A DNA stretch of 64,000 nucleotides, from positions 56,216,602 to 56,280,601 of the forward strand of contig CM067085.1 in NCBI GenBank assembly GCA_034008185.1, given 5' to 3'. The position numbers and the translations under genes are program-made. This document shows, in pieces, positions 23,201-36,800 of the stretch (position 1 is its first letter; the number at the start of each line of letters is the position of its first letter). The notes below the pieces were generated by a model. That model was not told the DNA's origin. It worked only from the letters and a program-made list of their open reading frames with translations, and did no database searches. Source of the stretch: Gorsachius magnificus (Eukaryota > Chordata > Aves > Pelecaniformes > Ardeidae).

Positions 23201-26200
23201 ATCCTTAAAATAGAGTAGAATAGTAAACTGTAACAGCCTTCTGGCGTGTGATCTTAGAAAGCCAGTCTTCTGTGTCCTAGTATTCCCAACTTGTCATCTT
23301 TAATCTATATTAATCTTCTCAATTTTATAGAAGCTTTGATTTGGTTTAGTGATTGAGACCTCGCACAGAAGGTGCTCTAAGAGGAAAACCATTTTGTCTG
23401 TTAATAATAAGAAAATACATGGTTGTGGCTCAGGTAATATTTTTTTTTTTCTTCAGGCAAGTTCATTATTGCATTTCCTAAAGCATTCAGGACATACATG
23501 TATTATCAACTTAAACTGCATTTTGCCAGTACATGCTCATTATCTGTATGGCTCTGTCAAGAAGTCATATGGGGCTTACTGTGTTTCTTTGTAAGCATTC
23601 AGGAAACATTTCATTAGTGTATTATCCAGAAGTCAAAACCAAGTAGTAAGATATTGTAACTATCAAATTCTCATTTATACACTGTTTACTAGGGTTATAG
23701 TTTGACTTATTTGGATTCAGTTGATGGGAACGTACTGTTCAGTTAGAAAATGCTTAGGTGCATTAGGAGAAATTATTGCTGATGGTTAATACCAAGTTGT
23801 GTTATGGCTTGCAAGAATTGTATCTTGAAAACATGCTTGGATTTGATATTCTTTTCTTTCAATTAATACCATTCTTAATCACAAAATTGCTGTGCTTTAG
23901 ATTCAAAATTTTAATTCAGAATTGGGTTTTGGAATAGTTTATTCCATTTCTCAGCTGTCAAGATAACCGAGGTCCAATTTTAACTTAATGCCCTGAGGTT
24001 GCCTACTAAGTATAACTAGTGGTAGACTTGTCTTTAGTGAAGGACATATCAATAAGTCTGCTGTTGTTCTTGGACACCTGATAGGTCTTGCAAACTCTCC
24101 TGCACTTAATGTTACAGTTTGTTCTTCCACATGTCCTACTGCATCATCTCATTCCTGTCTCACTTGCCTACCTGATTAGGTGTTTCCATTTCCACTTGCT
24201 TTGAAGTTCACCCATCTTTTATTTTTTTTCCTTTTCTTTTTTTTCCCCCTCCAGAAAATTTTTTATTCCAATTAATCGAGCTCCATTAATTGCAATTTAG
24301 ATGGAGATCTGGTATTGTATCTTTGAAGCCAGAGGGCAAATATTAGCATTGCTGCATTGAGAGGAGTGGAAGTCTGGAAAGCTGAAAACATTAGAATTCC
24401 TATTTTAAGTGCAACAAGATTTTAAAAATAAACAAAAAACCCCCCAACCAACCAACCAACAAAACCCCTGCCATCCCAGGAGCAGCACTCACAAAAAGAG
24501 AAACATTGCTTTTGCACAGACCACAGAGATTTGTAGCAATAACATTGAGCTTGTTTAGGTGATTGAGAAAACCGAATGGGCAAACACTTGTAATTGTTTC
24601 AAAATGTAAAATTTTACTACTGGTAGCATGAAATACACCTTTCCTGAAGGCTGCTGCAAATCTAGTTTCCTCAGGCTTAGCTTCTCTTTGCACTTAGAAG
24701 TTCTGGTCAGGTGGACTTTGATGGCTACAGATATTGTCCAAAATTTCTGGATCCCTTAGAAGCTGGATACTTCCGCCCTCTGTGCTCCACTTCAGAAATC
24801 CTGAACCTAAGCCCAGCATTGGCAGCTGTTAGAACAATCACATAAGTGCTGTGCTGCGTGTATGTGGGTGTACGAGGGCTGACACTCTTGGAGGCACAGG
24901 CTTACTTTGCATGTTATACCCATTCTGTTTGGTGCATGTGTCGTAAATCTGTGTTTCCAGGAAATGTCAGACCTACTGTGTATTCACTTAGAAGTTGTTA
25001 CACACCCTGGAGGTACTAGACTTAATCCACATAGTGCAGGACATCATTCTCCTTTCTCACAGTTCCCCTTCTTCCGTAGAAAAGCCTTTTTGTCCAATTT
25101 GGAAAGCTGTGGTGTGTTTGACCCAAATTGTTGCTGTGGATCATCCAGGGATCAGTTCCCAGGAAGCAGTATGGGGGTGTCACGTTCTCACTTTTAAGAT
25201 ACAGTTTATATATCAACTGATTGTTGAGTTTAACCATCTATAAACAGGACCTGAAATGTTGATTGTTCAAGAGAAACACATTCACACAAAGACTAAGGTG
25301 AAAGACTACCATTAACGCTTGTGAAATCAAGTATTTCAGATGTAAATTTGAGAGTGTTGTCATCTATTAATGGAAAACACTTTAGACATTGAAGAGGCTG
25401 GTGAATCTGCCAACCTTCTAGTGTCATAACAACAGATGAATGTTTCTTGATCAAATTCTAGTCTTCTGTGTGGATGATGCTATTCTGATTCAGAGTATGT
25501 GGAGTCCCATGTGACAAATCAACACACCCCAACAATGGGAGAAGGCTCAGAGGAGATGGGCAAGAATCACGAGCTCTGGCAATAATGAAGGGAATGACCA
25601 GCAGTTATTGTAAAGAAAGCTGAACTTAACCTCAGCACAAAAAGGACTACAGGGTAACCTTTGTTTTAGATGTAGAGTGGGTAACATAATTGTGTAAACT
25701 GAGATAAATAATGTCTTCCTGAGCTAACCAGACTGGCATGGGGCAGGGTAAGTGTATACATGGCTCAGCCCATCATAAAGTATAAAAATGGAACAACCAG
25801 CAAAAGGACCTTTGAAGAGGGCCATGGGCTTGAGCTAGCTTTGGCTTACATGCTTCTTCCCAGCATCGTGATGATGGAGCATATAGAGACAGGTGATGGG
25901 AATCATGTTTGTATTCTGATCCAACTTGCTATATTGTGCTTGTGTTGTGATTTCCATACATGGCTGTATCACTCTGCTAATCCCATGGAATGCCAAATAT
26001 CTTCAGATAAGTAAACTTGATACTAAACATTAAACCCTCCTAGCATGGAATATCTAAAGTAACCTGATCAGAGAGTATTGAACTCTGACACTGATGGACT
26101 CATGACATACCACAAGGGAAGAAAATCCCCTATTTTCAATGGCTGAGTTTAAACCAGTTTTATTTGCTGTGAGTTACATATGCTTGTGAAAATTTGCGTT

Positions 26201-26649
26201 CTTACTTGAGTTACATACAGGCAACGTGTTTTATTGCAAGTGCATGTTAAAGGCCACCATTATTCTGAAGTAAGTCTATGGTGACTATAAATGATAAGCA
26301 TATTCCTCAGTTTGTCTGCTGTTAAAAAAAAATATCCTGAAGCTTTATAACCTAGTTAAACTCCATCCATAGCCGCATTCAAAAATAGTAATAATTCTCT
26401 TGCATCTGTAATTCTATAGATTTTTAAAGGTTCTTATGGGGTTTGTTTTGTAATGTTGTAAAACAGTATATGTACTATTCAGCATTGACCTGGACTGGAC
26501 ATTAAAGCAATAACCTTTTTCTCTGAAATAGCTGTGATATGATGTTTTATTTATGTAACTTAACTTTCTTAAAAAGTAATGGTGGGAAACACATTTTTCT
26601 TGATCATTATGCTTTCATACAGTGGCTTGGCAGTAAGTCTGAGTGAAAT
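20271..26649. other. Intron 1, unassigned
   Basis: AT-rich intronic sequence with no recognised exon, RNA gene or repeat family. A short CCAA-rich run lies at about 24442-24463. A paired inverted ATTA-core motif sits at 24270-24291. Confidence 0.45.
24270..24291. other. Inverted AATTAAT/ATTAATT pair (possible homeodomain site cluster)
   Basis: AATTAAT (24270-24276) and ATTAATT (24285-24291) are perfect reverse complements separated by 8 bp, and a further CAATTT follows. This is only a motif observation; conservation is unknown. Confidence 0.35.
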
Positions 26650-26716
26650 AGCTGGTATGGTTGGACTCAATGATCTTAAAGGTCTTTTCCAACCTAAATG
26701 ATTCTATGATTCTACA
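26650..26716 (+). mobile_element. CR1 3'-end fragment
   Basis: Reads 'ggttggactcaatgatcttaaaggtc' then 'ttttccaacc', and ends in the CR1 tail motif (ATTCTATG repeated about twice) near 26716. It is a strongly 5'-truncated copy, the usual fate of CR1 insertions. Confidence 0.85.
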
Positions 26717-27529
26717 ACTCTAACATGTCTGATGGGATAACACTTCCCTTTGGATGTAGTAAGCCAAGGCTAGGCCTTCTGCAGTCTCATTCAGACCCAT
26801 TGTGTGTACTCCTTTCCTCTCTTTTCTGTGGGAACTTGTGCTCAGACTGCTGAAAACTAACTCTCCTGAGGACAAAATAAAAAGAGTTTAGTTTTCGGCC
26901 AGCTTGGCTCCCTGAGCTGGCTTGCTGTCCAGCACAAGGGAAGATCACATAGCTGCAAATATGGAAGGCCGCTGGCAATTCTGACATGAATTGCCTTGGA
27001 CTGCTGTAGAATTGGGTTAAATAGGTTCAAATTTCTTGTTTACAGGTGTTTACAACTCAGTGTTTTTAAACAAAAAGCTGTAGCTCTTGTTCCTATTGTG
27101 AAATTTTCAGAGGATTTTAATAACCCATGATGGAAGCTATGATGTAGGCATGGTCTGTATAAATACAACTACACTAGTAGAGAGCATAGGAGGGTGGATG
27201 TATATTTGACCCCACGTCGCAGACTGTCAGACCTGTTAATCTTGTGATGGCTGCCAGTAGGCTTAATGTGTTTTTTTAAAAGCCAGTATAGAAAGCATGT
27301 GGAAGAACTGGAGTACTGGTGGACTTGTCTCACCAACTGCCTCATTACCTAATGAACTACCTTTTGTTTAATCTGACATTTGGTCCTTTTCTAGTAATGA
27401 CTGAGTAACAACGCTGTGACAACTCCCGTCATGGTATACAGGGTGAAGTAGTATTAGGAAATAATACATATTGAACCAGACTGGACACACTCTGGTTTCT
27501 GCTCAGAGCTCTAGTATCTCCTCTACAAA
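26717..27529. other. Intron 1, unassigned
   Basis: Nothing recognised. Confidence 0.45.
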
Positions 27530-27665
27530 TACAAAGCTTGACTATGATGTGGGGAATCTTTGTTCTAACCTTGCTATTGCCACTGGTCTTCTGGGTGACC
27601 TTGGGCAAGTTAATCTTTTTGAGTCTGTTAGTTTCACCAATTATAAATCACAGAAAATTATAATA
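27530..27665 (+). mobile_element. MIR-like SINE relic
   Basis: Contains the MIR core phrase CTGGGTGACCTTGGGCAAGTTAA (written here in parts: CTGGGTGACCTTGG at 27591, then GCAAGTTAA). It is followed by a degraded 'ctttttgagtctgttagtttcaccaattataaa', matching the MIR order 'cctctgagcctcagtttcc...ctgtaaaa'. The tRNA-derived head is not recognisable. Confidence 0.65.
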
Positions 27666-29518
27666 TTTTGTAGATGAAAGCACTGTAGGAGAGCTAGGTA
27701 TTATTCTTCTGCTTTCTCAGTTAAAGAACTTGTGCCTGTTGAAGTAGCAGCAAACACGATGATTTTTAAGTAGAATTGTGATCTGTAAAGTATTTAAAGA
27801 AAAAGTCCATGTATGTCTTTGCCAGTATGTAGAAATTTTACTTCATTGGATACTTGACTGATGGCTCAAGAATTTTTATATCCTAAATAATCTTTTAATA
27901 TGACACTAAGATATTAAGCATTCTTTAATTTTTCTTTCCTAACCAGTTAATTAATAATAAACATGGACAGCTATATAGTCAGAGAATTGCTTCCTTCAGC
28001 TCTTCATTTGACTAAGAGAGTATTTGTTAGAGTGAGAGGGCTAAATTGAATGGCATTACTATCTAACTGTTTAGTTTAATTTACACTTTCAGTAAAAACA
28101 GAATTCTAGTGAACCAGAGTCAAGTAAGTCTAGGAATAATCAGATAATTTTATCTAAAGTTATTATTGAGCCTGGTTAGCTTTATAAAGGATATATCTGT
28201 CTCTGAGGCTACATGAGAAGTCATTACATTTTAGACCCTGGTAATTTCTCCACGTCATCTTCCTGTTGCCCACACTCACCAAATTGCTTAAGAATAATTT
28301 TTCTTTGAACTCAACGTATCTGGTGAGACAGATAGCTCAAAACGTCCTCTCTTGCTCTTCATCAGTTTCTGTCAACTGTTTTATGCTGTAAAGGTGACCT
28401 CTGGATAAAGGAGTTTTACTCGGATGCTACACAGGTCATGATAGACAGTGGTATTTCTGAGCCATTGTGGTGTCCTTTCTGAAACTTGGCTGAATGCATT
28501 ACACGTCAGTGGATGGGCTTTTGAAAAGATAAATGCTCGTACTGGATCTGGTGTCTGTGTGCTTTGGAATGCCTTTTACCTAGAGGGAATGAGGGATGCA
28601 AAGTTTCCTCTGCAGTATCTATAATCCATGAAGAACCCTTTATCTTCTTCTGGACATTTGGAACATGGGCTTTTTATACGAGAGTGGAAAGGCATCTGGA
28701 AACAGTCAGTTAGTGATCCTCTTAACCAGCAAGAAGATATAGCCAAAATCCAGCAAGAGCTAACCCGAATATAGTGGGAGGTAAAAAACTAACTCAAAGC
28801 AGGAACTCTCTGCATTTATTTGGATTTCCATTGTTTTCTGAATTATGCCTTTTTTCTTCAAGTGGTGAAGACACCTTCATTGCAAAAGCTGGTTTGTTCT
28901 GCAAATTTTGTTAGTTGTTCTACAAAGTCAAAAAGATTGGTGTCGCTTTTGCCAGGGGGGAAAAAAAGGGAAATTGCAGATAGTCAGAAAGCATAATGAT
29001 GCAGCCCAGTAGTACCCTGATTACTTCCTTCTCTAAGGTAGTGTCTTTGATATCATAATGACTTTGCAAGAAACTTCATCAAATACTGTAACCTTTCTGC
29101 AATTAAAATAATCGTAGTTTCCTCAGATTAAATTGTATTTCTGACTTTCAGTAGCACTACTTGCTTTATGGGCTATTTAACAAAGAACTATACTGTGCTT
29201 TCCTCTAAAGTCCTATCCTGAACTTGATGTTGATTCAGCAGAATTTTATTAGCTTTTTGATAATGTTAACTGCAATTTAATATTTATTCACTGTAAGAGT
29301 AATCATTGCATGAGATTAAAATAGAAAACTGAGATTTGTATAAACTTACTTCCTCTCTCAAAATTATTTAGGTAAATTGCATTTCTAGACAAATGCTACA
29401 AATTGCTGATACTTCAAAATTTTTCCTTCTGCTATAAATATAAGGTCAGAATGATAGGTAAATGATAGGTGAGACAGAAAAACATGCTATTTCTTGAAAG
29501 TCAGAGGAACTAGCTGAT
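27666..29518. other. Intron 1, unassigned
   Basis: Nothing recognised apart from simple AT-rich sequence. Confidence 0.45.
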
Positions 29519-29624
29519 AACCAATTTGCTGCATCTTCAGGACTACTTCCCAAGGGTGGGTGCGTGAGTCCAACCAATTTGCTGCATCTTCAGGACTACT
29601 TCCCAAGGGTGGGTGCGTGAGTCC
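29519..29624. repeat. Perfect 53-bp tandem duplication
   Basis: Two identical 53-bp units, 29519-29571 and 29572-29624, each starting AACCAATTTGCTGCATCTTC and ending GTGCGTGAGTCC. No mismatch between copies. Confidence 0.97.
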
Positions 29625-30388
29625 TCTTTCTTGGAAAGAGCACAGGTCCTCTGGACAAGCTTGTTTTATCCTATTCTTTGCATTTTTTTCTATATTGCAC
29701 CTCAGAAAATGGATATTTCTGATGAATTTTGCTACCACTGAAGAAATGTTTTGTCTCATCTGATCCCTAGAAGCATGGGGAAAAGATTTCTGGCAAAATA
29801 TTTTGAGGTTATGTTTTAGTGATCCAAGTGCTTTTAATAAGGCGCTGTAATGTGAAAAGGGAGGTCAAAGAAAGGAAAGCTTAAAACAAATGTTTAAGTG
29901 AATTGGTAAATGTGTTCTCAAAGGCCGGTAACACAGACGTGGATTAAGCATAGGGTAAGCATAACCACAGTCTCTCCCCTCACCCTCCTTTCAGGACTGC
30001 CTGTCCTGTTTCCACAAATGAAGAGACCACCTTGGTAACAGGCACAGTTTTACCAGGAGTCTTACATTGTCAAAATATTGTGAACAGCTGAGGACTGTGT
30101 GGAAAGAGGAAATTCAAATTGTATGGAACAGAGAAAGAACATTAAAAAGTAAAAAGAAACCATTCGAAGATAATGTATTGTTGCCAAAGATAATGGCAGT
30201 AATCAAGATCTTAAAGTCCAATATGATGAATCAGTGACAAAAAAGTAATAATAGTGAAAAGTAATAATACAGTCTAAGAAATAACCAAAGTTACAGAAGA
30301 GTTTAAGGGATGTCAGGTAAGGAGAAAAAAAGAAGAGGCGGCAAGAAAAGCTGAGTGAAAGAGCAAAGCAAAAGAGAAACGAAATATT
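29625..30388. other. Intron 1, unassigned
   Basis: Nothing recognised. Confidence 0.45.
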
Positions 30389-30817
30389 CAGAGTCACAGA
30401 CTGATTGAGGTTGGAAGGGACCTCTGGACATCATCTGGTCCAACCCCCCTGCTCAAGCAGGGCCAGCCAGAGCCATGTCCAGAGGGGTTCTGAATATCTC
30501 CAAGAATGGAGACTCCACCACCTCCCTGGTGGTACTTGGTCACCCTCACACTGAAAAAGTGTTCCTCAAATGTCCAGAGGGACCCTCCTGCATGTCAGTG
30601 TGTGCCTGTGGCCTCTGATCCTGGCACTGGGCACTGCTGGGAAGAGCCTGGCTCCATCCTCTCTGCACCCTCCCTGCAGGGGTTTGTACACGTGGATGAG
30701 ATCCCCCTGAGCCTGCTCTGTTCCAGGCTGAGCAGTCCCAGCTCTCCCAGTCTCTCATCAGAGAGATGTTCCAGTTTCTTCAGCATCTTGGTGGCCCTTG
30801 GTGGAACTCTCTGCAGT
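30389..30817 (-). mobile_element. CR1 LINE 3' fragment
   Basis: The plus strand is a clear antisense CR1: 'gaggttggaagggacctctgg', 'catctggtccaacccccctgctcaagcagggccagc', 'ggagactccaccacctccctgg' and 'ctgatcctggcactgggcac'. It ends within the ORF2 C-terminal/3'UTR segment near 'ctctctgcag'. The copy is 5'-truncated with no intact frame. Confidence 0.9.
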
Positions 30818-33800
30818 GTGGTAATTTGGTAATTAAAAAGTCAGTGTGGATTTAAGAGACCATGTGGCAAATGAGGTTTGTCTACAAAGCCCTGAATTTG
30901 GAATCACAATTAACTGTAGGCTAAAAAGAAAGTATATACTTAAAAATAAGCTCACTCTTAAATGCTTTCCTGAATTGGGCCATACTTAAGAGGCTAGAAG
31001 TAGTATTACAATGGATGGAATATGAATATTATGGTGTAATTACTAAAAGCCCCACTTTCATTTACACAAAGAAGAGGTCAGATCAAGTTTGAACATTAAC
31101 ATTAATGCTAACATTTATTAACTTCTGAGATCCTATTGTTTTAGTATTAAGTGCGTATATTTGCAGGGGCTGTTGGAGCCTTTGGCTTGCTTGGTTTGTG
31201 CCCTGGATGTGTGTATCACTCTAGATATAACCAGATGGATTTACTGGAATCTGCCATTTCTCATAACCTGAGGCATCTGACTGAAACAACAAGTGACTGG
31301 AGAAGTAACTACTATTTAACAGGACTTCTAACTTGATAAATTCTCCAGTGACTGGTCCTCTGCTAGGAGAGTTGTGTTTTACAATAAAGTTACTATCAGG
31401 AATGTGACCATACATGACATGTAGAGATCACTGGCAGTATAAACTCATGTACAGGGGATTTTACTAAAGCATAGGTTTAATACCTGTAAAAAAGAACTAA
31501 TATCTATTCAAATAAATGTATGATCTCAATATTGACTATAATCTCAATGTTATGTTATGTGTGATTACTAGTTGAATGTGAATGTAAAAATATAGAAAGA
31601 AAAAAAAATAACAGAGAAGAAGATAATAGTACAAATAAGAGCAATGAGTTACAGTTACCATAGAAAAAGTGCTCTTTCTTAGCTACTTCACAGTATTGTT
31701 CCTATGTTGTAGTTCTAACTGAAGTAGTGTTTGACTAGAGTTTGAACACGTGCATTTTGGAAATAGAACTCAAATTCTGGCATATCAGAGACACAGTAAA
31801 AGAAAAATGGTTTAGGGGAATATGGATTGATTGTGTTTAAAACAAACCAAAAAATCCCAAAAATATATTTTTGGGGCAGTAGTTCATGTGGAAACTTGAT
31901 GAAAGTATAAACCACCCTTCACTGCCTTACTGAAACTCTGGCAGCAGATGTGTAGCCTCAATGACAACAGCAGAGTCTAGGGAAGCATAAAAGAATACGG
32001 TGTTACCGTTATCTTCAGAGAGTTACTTTCATGACCAAAGGGTTACATAATTGGGCCCAAGATACTTGTCTCTTTCCCTTAAGACAATGTCAGTGGGAAG
32101 TTTGAATCATACTGGTTTCTAATGCACATCTGTTCAGTGCAACACAACGGATGTAGCAATATATCTATATATTTCTATCATAATCAGCTCATAAAATTCA
32201 TCCATTGATCTCCAAACGTGCTTACATGGCTGCTGTACTTCAGCTGTGGTGCTATTATTCACACTTGCATGCTCCTGTCTTCTCTCATGCCCTAGCACAG
32301 CTTGGTGAGGCCTCCCAGTGAAAGGGAGCCAAATGGTTTTGCTTGGAGGTAGTTTTCAGTCTTTTCAGAACCTGGCTGTTATTTAACCCTGAACCTGCAA
32401 GAATGCTACTGCAGGCACAAGGGAGAGGACAAGAGCAGATGGCTAGGGGATAGGACCAACCTCTTGAGTTTCAACCTGTTCTTAAGCTGACCTGACTGGT
32501 GCTTTAATTAATCTTGAGAGAGGAAAGATATACGGAGGAGTACAAGAAATTGACAACTATCAATTGCATATAAATCTACAAAATTTTAACCTGCTCATCT
32601 CTTCCTCTTGTGCGGAAAAATTGAGCTATAGCTTTTGAATTTGTTTTCTAAGAATTAAAAGGTTATTTTTTTATTGTACAATTTAGCTTATCAATAAACT
32701 AATACAGTTTTCAACGTAAAGGTGATCTTTATTCAACTTAAAATTTGCCTTGCATGTGTCTGTTGTGATTTATTATTTTAATACTTCAGGAGCAATTGCA
32801 ATTTTTTAAACTAAGATGTCTGGTAAGACTTGCAGCTCACATTGACTCACTTAACCCTGCATTTCAGATATAGCATGCAACGTCTCAGTGACTGTCCTGT
32901 CACCCCTCATTTCCATGGCTGCCCACTTTGAATGCAGGTATAATTAGCCTGCTGCGGCCACGAGTAGTCTGTCCTCTGAAGCAGCAAGAACATCGTAGGG
33001 TAGGTGTGTTATACTGTCACTTCTAACAAGTTTAAACTGAGGCAATTTCTCTGAGCTATGAGGTCAGACTAATAAAAGTGTTTGTTGTCTTGGGAGTTTG
33101 GTGAGGCATCAGACAAGTTATCTACACCCAGGCAGACAAGCTGCGAATGTTTGTAACAATTGTAAATTTTAAAGTTGGTACCCTAGAGAAGGTAGGATCA
33201 GTCCGACCTTCAGATTCCTCTTGCGTTCCTTCTGCCTGTTGCTGTTTAGTGTCTGACAATTTATGGGAACTGCTTTCTATGAACACCTCTGGTGATGAAA
33301 GACTGATGTTAGCATAACTTTTAACAGTCCTGAACTAGGGGCATATACTTGCCCAATTAATGACTGGTTTGTCATGGTCAAAACTATTTGCCCACATCTC
33401 ACTTGCTAAAAAAAATTAGGTAAATTGAATATTAAATCTTATTTAGAGACTGAATGTCTAGCTGTTATCACTAATGCATAAGTAAATATTCCTGTAGGAA
33501 AATGTAATCAGAGGAGTGTAAAACAATGAGAAGAAAGAAACTTCCCTGAGAAAGAAAAACAAAAGAAAACAACTTGGCTGATCATGCAATACTTGATAGC
33601 TGGCTGATAGGACATAGTAGGGCTAGGATATGCCTGCAGGGCTGCCGTGATTCAGAATTTATGAGACTTAAATGTGAGCTTGCACCACTCAGAGCTGTTT
33701 TGCAAAGATCACAGCTTACTGCTGTAAAATGTCAACAGGGTGGGTCTCATGCATGTTTTGGCTAGAAGACCAAGGAAAGTCCTGGATAAAGTGCCCTCAT

Positions 33801-36800
33801 CTTGGGTCAGGGCGCAAGCTGCATATTCTGGACAAGAGCCCAAATTATTAGATGTAGACTAGGCTGGATAGTAATTGTTTCTCCATTCAGGGGGCAGGGC
33901 ATGGAGCAGAATGCAAAGCAGGATTCAAGTACAAAAGTTACTGGAGTGAGGAGAAACCTGGGCTCAAGTCTGCAGTAGCATTATTTTTTTGTTGGGTTGG
34001 TTTTGGGTTTTTTTTTGTCTGAGAGCTGTTCAATATAAAGTCAGTACTCTCCCAGACTGGAAACCAAGCCTCCCCCAGCAAGCAAGTGTACCTGTCTACC
34101 AGTCCTGTTTTCCCCTTGGCTTACTAACTGTGATCTCACAATTTTTACATTCCTGTCCATGTAGCGGTCTGTTTGTAACAGGATCCCTCAAGTCTATGTG
34201 GTTTCTTTTCTTAGGCCCCTAATTCAGTTTATACACGTGTCCCTTCACCTTAGGCCAGCCTACACTGGATTACTACAGTGGAGAAAACCTTTCAGAAAAT
34301 AGTAAAAGGCCAGTCAGGAAGCTTCTGATTCTTATCTTTGGCATCTTTTTCTCTAGCATAAGGTCTGCTGCTTAAAACATTAGAAAAACTCAAGACTTTT
34401 GCTATTTTCAGTGCAAATGTTTGTAGCTTTTCTTGGAATTGCTGCTGTGTGTAGTGATGGCAACACAAATTTAAGTTGCTCTTTAAGAACTCCATCTGTC
34501 TTTTTTTAAAAAACAGAAGATAGAATTTAGAAGCAGTAGAGACAGAAGGTTTCTGAAGCATTATTTCAGGCTAGTTCAAGTCTCATTCACCTTACTGTAA
34601 AGACTAACGTGGGCCCTTTCCTGTGGAACCAATAATAAGTCCTTTTAACTGAGCAAATTATAAAAGATTTGCAAATGTTACTGTAGAATACTTAGAAAAT
34701 GCACATATAAACAGTGTTCTTATTAATAAAATGTGTTAGTCAACATATCCATAGTCATGGGAAGACTAATGTCTACACATTTACAGTCAAATGGTGATGT
34801 ATGCTAGTATTCATTGTTGAAAGTTTAGAGCTATGCTATTTCCAGCTAGCTGATGCACTGATGCTTCAGAGAGGCTAAAGCTTGAAACCGTAACCCCGTA
34901 GCTGGCACTCAAGTGGCTGCAACAGGGTGCCTCAATGGAAGATGGTGTCTTTGTTACAGCTGTTTCCATTGCTCCTGTTAAATGGATAACCTGAAGGTTT
35001 TGATCCTTAAATTCACTCCGTGACTTTTCTTTGAAAAAGCGCTGGCTATGAAACTACAGGAATTATGTAAATATCTGAGTATAAAAATATATTTGTTTAT
35101 ATTATTTAGTCTTTGGAGCTGTAGTGATCCCAGCTGGAGGACCATTGTACATCAAGGCGTGAGTAATCCACATAACAGTTAACCTGAAAAGGCACTGCGA
35201 TCTGCTGCACAAATAGCTTAGTCTTCAGGCCCATGATGTGCTGCGCGTATCCTCTGCTGGCAGGATAACCTCAGCTGGCTGATGAAATGAAGGGGCCATA
35301 GGCAGCTCCCACTTGGCACCAGCAGCAGCCACGTTGACACCACCCGCATGGCCTTGGCTTTATCTTAAAGTGAAGCAGCATGTTCTCACAAGAACATCCT
35401 TTTGTTTGACCGTACAAATGGTGAATAGAGTTGTTTTCTTCCAAGAAAATCTTGTAAGACCTCTACAGACCAAAATGCTGATGAACTTCTCCACAGATGA
35501 TGGCAGTGCCATGCTCTGATTTGAGGTCTGTGTCCAATGTTGTGCAACTTAGTGTTCCCAGCATCTGAAGGAACATTAGATTATCATACTATCCTCTTTT
35601 TCCTTCTAGTATTAGCACTAATAAGTGGTATTTTAATCAATACCAGCAGCATTATAATTTTCTTCTTTGTTTATTATTTATGAGATTGTACTTGTTAATA
35701 ATATGAAGTGGCTTGTCAGCTGTTTGGAACACCAAGGACTGACTTTGCTGTTTTCAAAGCAGCATACTTTTTTTTTTTTTACAATTTCCACATTAAAGTG
35801 TAAATTTAACACAGTGTTTCGAAGTATTGTACCAGGTTCTTAAGAATCGTTTTAATTCCAGGTTTATGCAATGCCTCATGCATTTAGACCTCCAACTTAA
35901 TTTCAGTTTTGAGACCTTTCTATAATAATATGTAGTAGCTCAGTAGACAACAGAAATGTTGTCTAGGGAGGGTGATAGCTGTTGTAACATTCTCATTTTA
36001 CTGAAGCACTAGTTATAACTGTCAGTGGTTTTACATTAGTTTTTAAAATGTGTCGCTGTGTTTTTGTAACATCTGGGTTTTGCTTTGTACTCTTTTTTTG
36101 AGCTGGCAAACAGTCTGTATAATGCTAATAAGAATAGTTTGGTATTAATCACGCAAAGTGGTGGTGAGCCCACCTCCATTTTAGACAATACACTTTTTAA
36201 ACACAAAAACTGAGCAAGTTTGTGCTTAGTATTTCCCTCAAGAAAAGAATTTGCAGTCTGTTGGTGTGGTATCACACAAGCCTAATGAAGCCTTGTGGGA
36301 ATGGCATGGAACAAATTAAGCAAGTCAGGACACAAATCTGATCTCAGCTAAATAGATTAAAAACTGTAGCAAGTCAAGTGAAGTTAGTGAGTTATTTTGG
36401 ATTTATACCAATTTATTTAGACTAGAATATAGCTGATACTACTGTAAAAGTAGTGGAATCAGATCCCTGAGTATGAAGGTCTTCTCAAGCTTTTGATATG
36501 ATCTGAAAACTTGGTCATGTGCTAGTTGAAATAAAAGTGTTAACATGCCTAATAATGGAAATAAACAGTTGATGGAGTGGCAAAAGGTTGGTATGTGAAG
36601 AGGAATTCAGACGCTTCTGTATTTTTATTGGGATACTGATTCTGGAGTTGCTCTGAGGCAGGTTTTATTTCAGTAGCCTCAGGCTGTAGTAGACACTAAA
36701 AGATTATGGTTTCACATTTGGACAAGCAATATTTACGTTACAGGGCCTGCAGCATGGCATTTACCTTTTTTTGCAGTAGATGTTTCATTTCTTTCACCTT

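Noticed and set aside
35113..35161. Exon-like segment (VFGAVVIPAGGPLYIK with AG before and GTGAGT after)
   Set aside because: Weak acceptor, no similarity to SLC44 N-terminal sequence, and it would not fit between exons 1 and 2 in phase. A chance GTGAGT is common.
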